The notes under the pieces were generated by a model that was not told the origin of the DNA, ran no database searches, and saw only the letters and a program-made list of their open reading frames with translations. The position numbers and the translations under genes were made by a program. Positions 7,472 to 16,104 of a stretch of 64,000 nt of DNA are shown in pieces; position 1 is the first letter of the stretch, and each line of letters starts with the position of its first letter. Origin of the DNA: Acetivibrio cellulolyticus CD2 (GTDB lineage Bacteria; Bacillota; Clostridia; Acetivibrionales; Acetivibrionaceae); NCBI RefSeq assembly GCF_000179595.2, contig NZ_JH556657.1, positions 124,569-188,568 on the forward strand. The letters run 5' to 3'.

Positions 7472-9895
7472 TTATTCCTCACTGCAAACTGCCCCAAGAC
7501 ATTCTTCTTCCTTTTTCTTTGTATACAGTGTCAATATTAACAGTGCAACTATAGATGCTATAGCTACAGTGAGATACACCTGTTTAAAACCTTTATTAAG
7601 AGTTGTCTGGAACTCACTTTCAATATTAGCACTTATATTGTCAATCGCTTTTAAATAATCATTCTTTGCTGTTTCAAAAGCACCGGGAACAGCAGCTTTC
7701 AAGGTATTCATTTTAGATATTGTATCCTTCATGTCTTTTTGTGCCAATTTAATTGAATCTACTGCTTTTTCCATATCAACCTTACTTTTTTGAGCATCTG
7801 CTATTTTAGTCTCCAATGTTGCTATTGCAGTCTTTAATTCTTCTATTTTCTTTTCAACATCTTTTGCAGATTTTACATCTTTAAGTTGCTCAAGAACACT
7901 TTCAGGCATTTTACTCTTTACCTGCTCCGGTATCATCTCAAGAATACTTTTCGGCATTTTACTTGTTGATGGCATTTTACCCGTTGATGGCATTGCGCCC
8001 ATCGTTGGCATTGTTACTGTTGACGGCATTGTGCCCATCGCTGGCATTGTTCCTGTTGACGGCATTGTACTGGACATCTTTGATATTGTCGCATATAGGC
8101 CTTCAAGTTGCTTCAAAGCCTGTTTTTGAGAATCTACAGCTGTTTGCATACCTTTAATACCCTCACCGATACCACTAGATCCTTTCTCCATTTCAGCTAT
8201 GGTATTATCCATATCAGTCATACCACTGCTCATTGAATCAATACCCTTTTGAATTCCATCTTGAATTTTAGCAATCATTTCCGGATTCTTTTCATCAAAC
8301 ATTCTAGAAGTAAGTGTCTTACTGTTCGCCGTGATGGTAGTAACATCAGAAGATCTCATAAGGTCAACAAGATCCTCCGGCATTTTATAATCACCTTTAC
8401 TGCTCATGTCAATCTTTACAGAAGTCATGGAAGTTAAATCCGGCATTTCAACATTAGCAAGTTTATCCTTCATGTTTGGATTAGCTTTTAGCTCATTGAT
8501 CTTTTCTGTCAGTTCTTCAGCATATGGTAATGCAGGCACCTTGATTTCTGTTGGAAACAACCCCATTACATTTGTTTGAACGTTTGCGCCAGCATGTGAT
8601 ATAAACCCGATCATAATTGCAGGACCAATTACTGTTCCAACCGAACGGATAAGTGAAAGTGTAGCTAGAGCCGAGTTGGATTCCTCTTTCTTAGTATTTT
8701 CAAGCATCATGTAGTTTAGCGGTGTTCCGATGGTAAATCCCATACCAAGTCCTATAAGAATGAGGCTTATAACAACTGTCAGAGTGCTCGGATGGTTTGT
8801 TGTAACAAAAACCAGGAAAAGTCCTCCAATCGCTGAAACAAGAAATCCTAATCCTAAAATCAACTTAGCACCAAATTTATCAATTAAAGTACCTGACATT
8901 GGTGCTCCCGCACCTGCAAATAAACCTAGGATAATTACGAAGTACCCGCCGCTTCCTGAAGCAATTTTAAGAGCATTTTCAGAAAACTGAGGTACAAAAA
9001 TCATTCCCATCATTACTATACCTACAACAAACGAAAGTATTAACGTTACCACTATTCTTGGATTCGTAAAATAGCTGAGGTTCATAACTGGGTCTTCCGC
9101 CTTCTTTTCAACTAGTATAAAGATCGGAAGAAGAACAGCAAATATAATCAGGAATACATAAACATTTGGGTTAGCTACTGTTGTAAGGAAATTAAAAAAG
9201 TCAATATTTTTCAGACCATACATTAATGACAACACCATAGATGTCAGTATCAAAATCCCCCATATATCTGTCTTTTTAACTTCTTTTTCACGATTATTTG
9301 TAAGGAAAATAAAACCTGCAACAAGTATAAACACTGTAATAGGCAAGTTTACATAGAAAATAAACTTCCAATTATTTTTGCCAAATAAGTCCAATATTGC
9401 ACTACCAGCTGATGCGCCGAATATATTAGCCACTCCATACGTTCCTCCCACAAGGCCTAACGCCATACCACGTTTTTCAGGAGGAAAAGTTGTTCCAAAC
9501 TCAGCAGTAGCAATAGGCATGATGCCTCCACCACCAAGAGCCTGTATTACTCTGGCGAAAAGCAGGAATGAAAAACTTCCAAGTTCCTGGGACACTCCAC
9601 ATAATAGTGAACCTAATCCAAAAAGGAAAATACACGAGAGATAAATATATTTTCTTCCATATTTATCAGCCAACTTACCCATGATTGGAATACTCGCAGC
9701 ATAAGCCAGAGTGTATATAGTGATCATCCATATACCTGTCTTGTCTCCAACCATAAGGTTATTTTGTATTACCGTTCTTGCAGGGGTTACAATTCCTGTG
9801 TCAATAGCCCCCATGAATATTCCGGCCAGATAAATGGCCATAATCATGCCGAAATTAGTCTTTTTAGTCTGATTTTTTTTCGTTAGACTTTCCAT
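7472..9895 (-). CDS. DHA2-type MFS exporter with a large coiled-coil insertion
   Basis: Drug:proton antiporter of the EmrB/QacA class in the cytoplasmic membrane. The N-terminal part has the usual order of helices with GAIDTGIVTPA, the loop motif GKLADKYGRK and GRVIQALGGGGIMP-like motif C, giving about 13 membrane segments. Then comes an unusual soluble insert of about 330 residues before a last hydrophobic helix. It holds helical heptads (EKMENT.., KQALKQLEGLYATI) and a Met/Pro/Ser repeat (MPSTGTMPAMGTMPS) copied about six times. Usual length is 480-520, here 807. The start is placed at 9895 because AAAGGA lies nine bases upstream; in-frame ATGs at 9904 and 9952 are alternatives. A TetR gene and operator lie just upstream. 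Confidence 0.9.
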   Translation of the reverse strand: MESLTKKNQTKKTNFGMIMAIYLAGIFMGAIDTGIVTPARTVIQNNLMVGDKTGIWMITIYTLAYAASIPIMGKLADKYGRKYIYLSCIFLFGLGSLLCGVSQELGSFSFLLFARVIQALGGGGIMPIATAEFGTTFPPEKRGMALGLVGGTYGVANIFGASAGSAILDLFGKNNWKFIFYVNLPITVFILVAGFIFLTNNREKEVKKTDIWGILILTSMVLSLMYGLKNIDFFNFLTTVANPNVYVFLIIFAVLLPIFILVEKKAEDPVMNLSYFTNPRIVVTLILSFVVGIVMMGMIFVPQFSENALKIASGSGGYFVIILGLFAGAGAPMSGTLIDKFGAKLILGLGFLVSAIGGLFLVFVTTNHPSTLTVVISLILIGLGMGFTIGTPLNYMMLENTKKEESNSALATLSLIRSVGTVIGPAIMIGFISHAGANVQTNVMGLFPTEIKVPALPYAEELTEKINELKANPNMKDKLANVEMPDLTSMTSVKIDMSSKGDYKMPEDLVDLMRSSDVTTITANSKTLTSRMFDEKNPEMIAKIQDGIQKGIDSMSSGMTDMDNTIAEMEKGSSGIGEGIKGMQTAVDSQKQALKQLEGLYATISKMSSTMPSTGTMPAMGTMPSTVTMPTMGAMPSTGKMPSTSKMPKSILEMIPEQVKSKMPESVLEQLKDVKSAKDVEKKIEELKTAIATLETKIADAQKSKVDMEKAVDSIKLAQKDMKDTISKMNTLKAAVPGAFETAKNDYLKAIDNISANIESEFQTTLNKGFKQVYLTVAIASIVALLILTLYTKKKEEECLGAVCSEE

Positions 9896-9979
9896 AGCTA
9901 CCATTCCTTTTCTATTTAGTTTAGATATAAATCTATTTTTAATGCTTTGCATATAATTTACTTACCACTTTGGTTTTAA

Positions 9980-10014
9980 ATTATAACAAGCAAATATATG
10001 TGAATTATGTTCAC
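9980..10014 (-). promoter_or_regulatory. Exporter promoter with TetR operator over its -35 region
   Basis: The minus strand shows TATAAT at 9985-9980. A 15-base dyad, GTGAA-TTATG-TTCAC (10000-10014), covers the place where the -35 box would be. It shares the half-site TGAACAT with the dyad in front of the tetR gene, so the same repressor probably binds both. Confidence 0.65.
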
Positions 10015-10018
10015 TTAA

Positions 10019-10576
10019 CTACTCCGATTTCAATATTGATAAAATAACAGGTTCTAACGTTTTAAATTCTACGTTTCCCTGATAAGAATATGAAACAAAC
10101 AACTTACATATTACATCCGCCAAAAGTTTAGAATTCTTATCTTCATTACCTTCTTGAATAAGTAAAAATATTTTCTCCAATAATTCCTCTGTAAAAATAT
10201 TTCTATGGCATTTTATCTTCGAAAACTCATCTATATTGAACATAAATGAAAAACTATCTAGCAATATATTATGAACATCATTCATAAAAATGCACAGTTC
10301 TGTATAAATTATTCCCAATTTGCCAATTAAGCTAACCTGGTCTTTTATTCCTTGTTCTACGCATCTAAACATTACCTTCCATTCATTATCAAGAATTTCT
10401 TCAATAATCTCATGTTTGGATTTGTAGTAGTTATATAGTGTTCCGGTGGCTATACCGCATCGTGAAGCTATATTTCTGATATTAAGTTTTTCATATCCTG
10501 ACTCTGCGAGCAACTTCCTTGTTGTAATCAATATATCCTGCTTTATATTTGGTAAAGTTTTAGGCAATAATTTCAC
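10019..10576 (-). CDS. TetR-family repressor of the exporter
   Basis: A 185-residue TetR/AcrR regulator. The N-terminal helix-turn-helix is plain: LAESGYEKLNIRNIASRCGI, then ATGTLYNYYKSKHEI. The C-terminal ligand/dimer domain is divergent. The ATG at 10576 follows AGGAGGTG. It lies directly upstream of the exporter on the same strand and has its own perfect promoter overlapped by a dyad, so autoregulation plus control of the exporter is inferred. The inducer is unknown. Confidence 0.92.
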   Translation of the reverse strand: MKLLPKTLPNIKQDILITTRKLLAESGYEKLNIRNIASRCGIATGTLYNYYKSKHEIIEEILDNEWKVMFRCVEQGIKDQVSLIGKLGIIYTELCIFMNDVHNILLDSFSFMFNIDEFSKIKCHRNIFTEELLEKIFLLIQEGNEDKNSKLLADVICKLFVSYSYQGNVEFKTLEPVILSILKSE

Positions 10577-10587
10577 CTCCTTTTAAC

Positions 10588-10628
10588 GAACAATGTTCAT
10601 TATACTCCAATCATATATATTATGTCAA
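10588..10628 (-). promoter_or_regulatory. tetR promoter (TTGACA-N18-TATAAT) and operator
   Basis: The minus strand has TTGACA at 10628-10623, an 18-base spacer and TATAAT at 10604-10599. Directly downstream is the dyad GAACA-A-TGTTC (10588-10598). Repressor bound there would block the transcript start. Confidence 0.8.
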
Positions 10629-10722
10629 AGGTCCTGTAGTTGTTTTTGGTAAAAAACATATTTTCCATATTCGCTAATAATAGTATAATGGAATCTATAT
10701 ATTCAATACTGGAGGAAATTAT

Positions 10723-12705
10723 ATGAGATTTAAACTATTGACAGCTGTGCTGTTTGGAGTTTTATGTATGATTATTACCAGATCACTGGTATTTGCATCG
10801 ACTCCAAAGGTCTATATCGGTAATGAAGAAGTGGTATTTGATGTTTATCCTATAGTTGAAAACGGAAGAACGCTGGTTCCTTTAAGAGCAATTTTCGAGA
10901 AACTAGGAGCAACTGTTAAATGGGATGAAAAAACAAAGACTGTAACTGCTGTAAACGAGGATACAGAATTGATAATGAAGATTGGCAGCAAAACAGCTGA
11001 TATAAACGGAAGCACTATTAAATTGGATGTACCGGCCAAAATAGTGGATTCCAGAACACTTGTGCCACTTAGATTTGTCAGTGAATCCTTTGGAGCAGCG
11101 GTTTATTGGGATCCTTCAGATTCTGGCATATTGATAAGTCTTACAGAACCCACTTACAAGGGTGAAAGGAATACAATACAAGCAATAAACGGTTCAGGTA
11201 TCTGCCTATGGCCAGATGGAACCAGATATGAAGGAGAATGGGTATATGGAAATATGCATGGCAAAGGTATTATGTACTATCCAAACGGAGAAACTTATGA
11301 AGGTCATTTGTGGAATAACCAATTAAGTGGTACCGGAAAATACACGTGGAACACCGGTGACATCTATGTAGGTGAGTGGTCAGAAGATTATAGAAATGGT
11401 ATCGGTACGTATTGTAATAAAAACTCATACAAGATAGTATCCGATTTTAGTTATGGTGAAATGGCAGGCGCTTCATATGCGATTTCAAATGATGATGTTA
11501 TCGAGCTAATGTTTCCAGGCACCTGGTACTTTAACCAGCCTAACAAAGATGATATTTTATCACTCTACATTGAAGAGGGCGTAGAGCTTAGTGTCAAGAA
11601 GTCGCAGGGTGGCAAAGACTATAGCAGTTTATCCATTGAAGATATATATCAATCCTTCCTGGATTATTATGAAATTGACAAAAGCCGAGTTAGTGCAACT
11701 GACTTAAAGAAATACACTATAGACGGCTGCGAAGCTATAAAGTTTACTTACAAGCCTAAAAGCGGAGGAATTGTGAAAGTGATCCTTATTAAGACAGGCA
11801 AAAAGTATTATTCGATTAACTTATTTCTTAAAAACTCAGAATTGGCATCTACCTATAAGGCCGATTCAGACTTGATAATGAACAATATCAAGGTAAATAC
11901 AGGGTATAAGGAAATAACAGTATCAAATGTTCAGGAACTGCTTGATTCCATAGGCTCAAACAGAAAGATAATTTTAAAACCGGGAAGGTATAACTTATCT
12001 GAATACGGAAACTATGATGTTTCAGATAACAGACATATCAAATGGGTTGATACATATGATGGTAAAGAGCTTATAATATACGATGTAAACAATCTTACAA
12101 TAGAAAGCAAGGATTATAAGGAAACAGAAATCAGCATCGAGACTTACTATTCGGATGTGCTAAGTTTTAAGTTCTCAAAAGGGATTACCCTAAATAATAT
12201 CACCATGGGTCATTACCCTGACAAAGGTTATTGTGCCGGAGATGTTGCTTCATTCGATTATTGTTCCGACATTAGTATTAATAATTGTGACTTTTATGGG
12301 TGTGGAACTTACGGTATTTCTGCAATTGATGTCAATAATATGCTAGTGAGCGGTTCCATTATAAGAGACTGTTCCTATGGAATTATGGACTTAGGATACT
12401 GTAAAAGTATCAACTTTGAAAACAACATTTTTAAAGATAATGAAGAATTATGTATGGTTAACATGTGCAGATGTGAAGATATTTTATTTAAAGCTTGCAG
12501 CTTTACTAATAATAAGTCTTCGAGCACCTATTCATGCAATATGTTTGAACTCGAACGCTGTGGTATAATCTATATAAATGATAGTAATTTTATAGACAAT
12601 AAGTTGCAATCTCTAAAAAACAAAGATTCAGAAATCATATTTAATAACTGTACTTTCAAGAATAACGCTTTTTCGGCTCCAGAGGTTACAAGTAAAATGA
12701 AGTAG
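10723..12705 (+). CDS. Secreted protein: stalk domain, MORN repeats, parallel beta-helix
   Basis: Exported 660-residue protein. A signal peptide spans about residues 1-26. A copper-amine-oxidase-N-like stalk domain (about 27-145) carries the doubled RTLVPLRAIFE / RTLVPLRFVSE motif. Three MORN-type units follow (YEGEWVYGNMHGKG, YEGHLWNNQLSGTG, YVGEWSEDYRNGIG; about 165-230). A mixed alpha/beta domain covers about 245-390. A C-terminal right-handed beta-helix follows, with repeated N-x-F-x-x-N/C steps (SINNCDFYGCG, INFENNIFKDN). A TATAAT at 10684 and GGAGGA at 10711 precede the ATG. The helix suggests polysaccharide or cell-surface binding, but no catalytic residues are assigned. Confidence 0.85.
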   Translation: MRFKLLTAVLFGVLCMIITRSLVFASTPKVYIGNEEVVFDVYPIVENGRTLVPLRAIFEKLGATVKWDEKTKTVTAVNEDTELIMKIGSKTADINGSTIKLDVPAKIVDSRTLVPLRFVSESFGAAVYWDPSDSGILISLTEPTYKGERNTIQAINGSGICLWPDGTRYEGEWVYGNMHGKGIMYYPNGETYEGHLWNNQLSGTGKYTWNTGDIYVGEWSEDYRNGIGTYCNKNSYKIVSDFSYGEMAGASYAISNDDVIELMFPGTWYFNQPNKDDILSLYIEEGVELSVKKSQGGKDYSSLSIEDIYQSFLDYYEIDKSRVSATDLKKYTIDGCEAIKFTYKPKSGGIVKVILIKTGKKYYSINLFLKNSELASTYKADSDLIMNNIKVNTGYKEITVSNVQELLDSIGSNRKIILKPGRYNLSEYGNYDVSDNRHIKWVDTYDGKELIIYDVNNLTIESKDYKETEISIETYYSDVLSFKFSKGITLNNITMGHYPDKGYCAGDVASFDYCSDISINNCDFYGCGTYGISAIDVNNMLVSGSIIRDCSYGIMDLGYCKSINFENNIFKDNEELCMVNMCRCEDILFKACSFTNNKSSSTYSCNMFELERCGIIYINDSNFIDNKLQSLKNKDSEIIFNNCTFKNNAFSAPEVTSKMK

Positions 12706-13249
12706 TTATACTATTTCCAGATCGCTTCACCATGTAAATGGGCTTGTAGAACTTCGTATTTTATAAGCCCATCTACTTGATCTTCCAACAATTTTAAGCC
12801 ACAAATTTCACACCACTACATAAGACTATATGTAAAAAGGTATAGGCCTATAACACTAATATGATCCTGGTAATTCTTTCTTTTACCATACCTTCATATC
12901 AGTTACTGTATCAGGAACATCCCTAGTCAATAGTCCTAATTTCTTTTATTTATCCAATTAGGCTAGTATAGAAATTGCACCAAACTGTTTCATCAAATTC
13001 AAGGCGTTCACCTCTACCTGAAAAATATTTTCGGACTATTTTCTCAATAACTTGCATAATAATTCAGCCTTAATTTTTGAAAGTTCACCGTCTTCTAAAA
13101 TCATTTTAATGCAACTCGCCTCAAAATGCTACAAAATCATTCTTAGAGCCGCAAATATCTCAGGTTGTACGGCATTATCCTAAATCCACCGAAACTACAC
13201 ATTTGTGAATTTTATTTTTTTGCAACTTGCATTTTTATCAAATAACATA
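12706..13249. other. Long spacer: hairpin, dispersed repeat, no gene
   Basis: About 540 bases with stops in all frames. A hairpin (12738-12748 with 12761-12772, one G-T pair) just after the beta-helix gene is a likely weak terminator. A 30-base word at 12967-12996 recurs near 32331. The rest looks like decayed DNA, but no parent gene could be identified. Confidence 0.5.
12967..12996. repeat. 30-base dispersed repeat, copy 1
   Basis: Matches 32331-32360 at 28 of 30 bases, in the same orientation. The shared core is accaaactgtttc. Both copies sit in gene-poor, decayed DNA. Confidence 0.6.
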
Positions 13250-13278
13250 TTGACAATATTATAATATGCTAGTAATAT
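13250..13278 (+). promoter_or_regulatory. Promoter of the ammonium-transport operon
   Basis: TTGACA at 13250-13255, a 17-base spacer and TAATAT at 13273-13278. The next coding start is 13511, giving a leader of about 230 bases that contains two terminator-like hairpins. Confidence 0.75.
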
Positions 13279-13296
13279 TAAATTAATAAATGCGAG

Positions 13297-13330
13297 GGTG
13301 CTTACAGCAAAAACTGTAGCACCTTTTTTA
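13297..13330 (+). terminator. Leader terminator 1 upstream of amt
   Basis: Stem ggtgc(t)tacag/ctgtagcacc with a 6-base loop, followed by six T residues (13324-13329). It lies about 20 bases after the predicted transcript start, so it should act as an attenuator or end a very short RNA. Confidence 0.75.
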
Positions 13331-13391
13331 TACTCTTTTTGATGTATGAATCGCAAATCTAAAAAACATATGTGCTACGGTCGACAAATGG

Positions 13392-13456
13392 ACGACGTTG
13401 TCAAAATGGTTAAAGCTATGAAATGCTTTCTGCCATTTGATCACGTCGTTTTTTAT
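13392..13456 (+). terminator. Leader terminator 2 upstream of amt
   Basis: Long imperfect stem: 13392-13409 pairs with 13433-13449, with an inner aaagc/gcttt stem, followed by a T7 run. It ends 55 bases before the first gene. With terminator 1 it indicates that amt expression depends on readthrough. Confidence 0.8.
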
Positions 13457-13510
13457 AATAACCATAGCACCTCTGTTTGTATCTAACTAAAATGAAAGGG
13501 GTGTCTTTTG

Positions 13511-13801
13511 ATGGATCAGTATACTATTCAGACTTCTAAACAAAAGAAAATATTTGTTATGGCTGGACTTTTTATATTAGCAACCTCAATAACTTTACTA
13601 GGGTTTGCACTAAGCATTTTTAGCCTGATCAACAATATTAGTTTCACCGTACTTAGCTCCCAAATTCCTGGCTTTGTTTTCGGTCTGGCAATAACATTTC
13701 TTGGAGCAAGGTATTTCTTAGCAGTCAAGAAACTAAAAGTTGAAGTTTTTAAGGAAGAAACACACTTTTCCTGGAGTAATTTCAAAAAAAGCAACACGTA
13801 A
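13511..13801 (+). CDS. Small two-span membrane protein before amt
   Basis: A 96-residue protein with two clear hydrophobic segments (about 15-38 and 46-72, the second containing PGFVFGLAITFLGARYFL) and a polar, basic C-terminal tail. The ATG at 13511 is preferred over the TTG at 13508 by spacing from AAAGGGGTG. It lies 47 bases ahead of the Amt gene behind the same leader, so it is probably cotranscribed and may assist or modulate the transporter (inference). I do not recognise a named family. Confidence 0.75.
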   Translation: MDQYTIQTSKQKKIFVMAGLFILATSITLLGFALSIFSLINNISFTVLSSQIPGFVFGLAITFLGARYFLAVKKLKVEVFKEETHFSWSNFKKSNT

Positions 13802-13848
13802 TTTAAAGTTCAAAAATGTAATGATTATTAAACTAAGGGGTGATATTT

Positions 13849-15867
13849 ATGAAAAATCTAAAAAAACTTTTCTTCTTTATTTTTACAGTATGTTTTTTCA
13901 CAATGATACTTGCTGTCGGGGTCTGGGCTGATCCTACCGGTTCCTCGTACATTGCAACTACAGGCAAGGAAACTCTGAACGATGTTGCAACCACAGCTAA
14001 CAAGGCGCTTTTGGGTGCAAACTATGTTTGGGTAATGATTTGCGGCTTTATGGTGTTCTTTTTCCAATGCGGTTTTGCCATGGTTGAAACAGGCTTCTGC
14101 CGACGAAAGAATGCTGCCCATACCATGACAATGAACTTTATGGTATTTTTGGTTGGGGCAATCGGTTATTTTCTCGTAGGCTTTGCTTTGCAGTTTGGCG
14201 GGTCAGGCGGCTCAGCCAACCTTGGCACCGGTGGCTCAGTGCTTAATGCAATGCTTTCAATCCCGGGACTAGGTGGGATAATTGGATACAAAGGTTTTGC
14301 GTTGAGCGGAACATATGATGCAGGCATATATGCACTGTTCTTCTTCCAAATGGTATTTATGGACACAACCGTTACCATTCCTACAGGATCTATGGCTGAA
14401 AGAATAAAATACTCATCGATGGTAATAACAGCTTTCTTTATATCCATGTTCCTTTATCCGTTTTTCGGCAACTGGGTATGGGGCGGAGGATGGCTTGCTA
14501 CTCTTGGCTCTAACTTTGGATTAGGTCATGGTGTTGTGGATTTTGCAGGTTCTGCTGTTGTTCACTCAATGGGAGGTATGATTGCATTGTCAGGCGCTAT
14601 AGTTATTGGTCCAAGGATCGGAAAATTCAAAAAAGACGGAACAGCAAGAGCCTTTCCTGGTCATGATATTCCAATGGCAATTATCGGTACTATCATTTTG
14701 TTCTTCTGTTGGTTTTCATTCAATGCAGGCTCAACACTCAGTGCATCCGACTTCAGGCTTTCGGTGGTTGCAACAAACACTATGATAGCGGGTGCTATCG
14801 GTGGTCTCACAGCAATGTTTTACATGTGGGCAAAATACGGCAAACCCGACCCATCAATGACAGCCAACGGAGCACTTGCTGCACTGGTTGCCATCACAGC
14901 ACCTTGTGCATTTGTAAATGCTATTTCATCATTCATAATCGGTCTTGTAGCTGCTATCCTGGTTTGTATTTCCGTACCATTTGTAGAAAACAAATTAAAA
15001 ATTGATGATCCGGTCGGTGCAATTTCAGTTCACTGCGTCAACGGTCTCTGGGGTGTAATAGCTGTTGGACTATTCGCTGACGGTAAATATGGTGATGGAC
15101 TCAATGGCGTAGCTGGTGGAGTAACAGGTTTGTTCTTTGGTAATGGTTCACAGCTTATCGCACAGCTTATTGCAGTAGCTGTACTATTTATATGGGGTTT
15201 TGGAGTATCCTTTATTTTCTTCAAAGTTCTTGATAAAGTATGGGGACTCAGGGTATCACCCGAAGATGAGCTTGAAGGTCTTGATATACCTGAGATGGGA
15301 GTTCTAGCATATCCAGACAGTCAGCTTATAAGAAGCGATCTTGACTATGATTCAACCGACAATGCAGATATCAAGCAGCTTGCCAGATTTAAGAAAAGTA
15401 AACTGCCAAAAAAACCAGATGCCACTGCACCTGTTGCTAAAAAAGTTAGTATTGATAAAGCAGTTCCCGTCCAAGTTATTTCTACAAGCGGACCTGCTGT
15501 AGGATCAGACATCAAGATAAGCAAAGTTACAATAATTACACGGCAGAATAAATTTGAAGCCCTAAAAGCTGCTTTGAATGAAATAGGTATTGCTGGTATA
15601 ACCGTCACTCAAGTATTAGGCTGCGGTATTCAAAAGGGTAAAACTGAATTCTATAGAGGTGTCGAAGTAGAAATGAATTTGCTTCCAAAGGTTCAGATTG
15701 ATATTATAGTTTCCAAAGTCCCTGTAAGACAAGTGATAGAAACCGCTAAAAAAGTCCTTTATACCGGAAATATTGGTGACGGTAAGATATTTATATATGA
15801 TGTTGAAAACGTTGTAAGGGTACGTACAGGCGAAGAAGGCTATGACGCTTTGCAGGATAATATCTAA
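13849..15867 (+). CDS. amt: Amt ammonium channel fused to a PII (GlnK-like) domain
   Basis: Ammonium channel in the cytoplasmic membrane with its regulator attached. The start is the ATG at 13849 behind AAGGGGTG. A signal peptide (to about residue 29, WADP) precedes an 11-helix Amt fold with FQCGFAMVETGF and the two pore histidine helices (FAGSAVVHSMGGM and AISVHCVNGLWG). After about residue 485 comes a Pro/Lys-rich linker, then from about 558 a complete PII domain: KVTIITRQNKFEALKAAL, GCGIQKGKTEFYRG, GNIGDGKIFIYDV, RVRTGEEG. The T-loop lacks the tyrosine uridylylated in GlnB (GAEY is GVEV here), so control is probably by ATP/ADP/2-oxoglutarate only. 672 residues; Amt alone is about 400-450. 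Confidence 0.96.
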   Translation: MKNLKKLFFFIFTVCFFTMILAVGVWADPTGSSYIATTGKETLNDVATTANKALLGANYVWVMICGFMVFFFQCGFAMVETGFCRRKNAAHTMTMNFMVFLVGAIGYFLVGFALQFGGSGGSANLGTGGSVLNAMLSIPGLGGIIGYKGFALSGTYDAGIYALFFFQMVFMDTTVTIPTGSMAERIKYSSMVITAFFISMFLYPFFGNWVWGGGWLATLGSNFGLGHGVVDFAGSAVVHSMGGMIALSGAIVIGPRIGKFKKDGTARAFPGHDIPMAIIGTIILFFCWFSFNAGSTLSASDFRLSVVATNTMIAGAIGGLTAMFYMWAKYGKPDPSMTANGALAALVAITAPCAFVNAISSFIIGLVAAILVCISVPFVENKLKIDDPVGAISVHCVNGLWGVIAVGLFADGKYGDGLNGVAGGVTGLFFGNGSQLIAQLIAVAVLFIWGFGVSFIFFKVLDKVWGLRVSPEDELEGLDIPEMGVLAYPDSQLIRSDLDYDSTDNADIKQLARFKKSKLPKKPDATAPVAKKVSIDKAVPVQVISTSGPAVGSDIKISKVTIITRQNKFEALKAALNEIGIAGITVTQVLGCGIQKGKTEFYRGVEVEMNLLPKVQIDIIVSKVPVRQVIETAKKVLYTGNIGDGKIFIYDVENVVRVRTGEEGYDALQDNI

Positions 15868-15912
15868 AAGCTATAGGTTAATACATTAAATAATTCAACA
15901 TTTTAAGGCATA

Positions 15913-16040
15913 CTGAAAATATAACTTCGGCTAAATTTTCACCCTCCCCTTATTTGTCCACAGAGGCCTCTGTTGCATTGGCGAACCATGCAACGTTAGC
16001 CGAACAATCATACATGTGAAAAATCCGAAGTTATTTTCAG
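15913..16040 (+). ncRNA. Structured intergenic element after amt (candidate RNA)
   Basis: Nested inverted repeats. Outer arms are 15913-15930 and 16025-16040 (ctgaaaat..aacttcgg with ccgaagttattttcag). An alternative 9-bp pair joins 15926-15934 and 15996-16004 (ttcggctaa/ttagccgaa). An inner hairpin gttgcat/atgcaac is at 15972-15994, and a cagaggcctctg palindrome at 15961-15972. The two competing pairings look switch-like. It could be a cis-regulatory leader of the AnfO gene or a small mobile palindrome. Confidence 0.4.
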
Positions 16041-16104
16041 TTATTCCTTAACCCCACAAATGTTTATGTGACAACTTTGTGATAAATATATTGGAGATGA
16101 TAAC

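Noticed and set aside
13297..13330. Hairpin considered as an ANTAR antiterminator target because of its six-base loop
   Set aside because: The loop is CAAAAA and lacks the required A1 and G4, and there is no second matching hexaloop hairpin.
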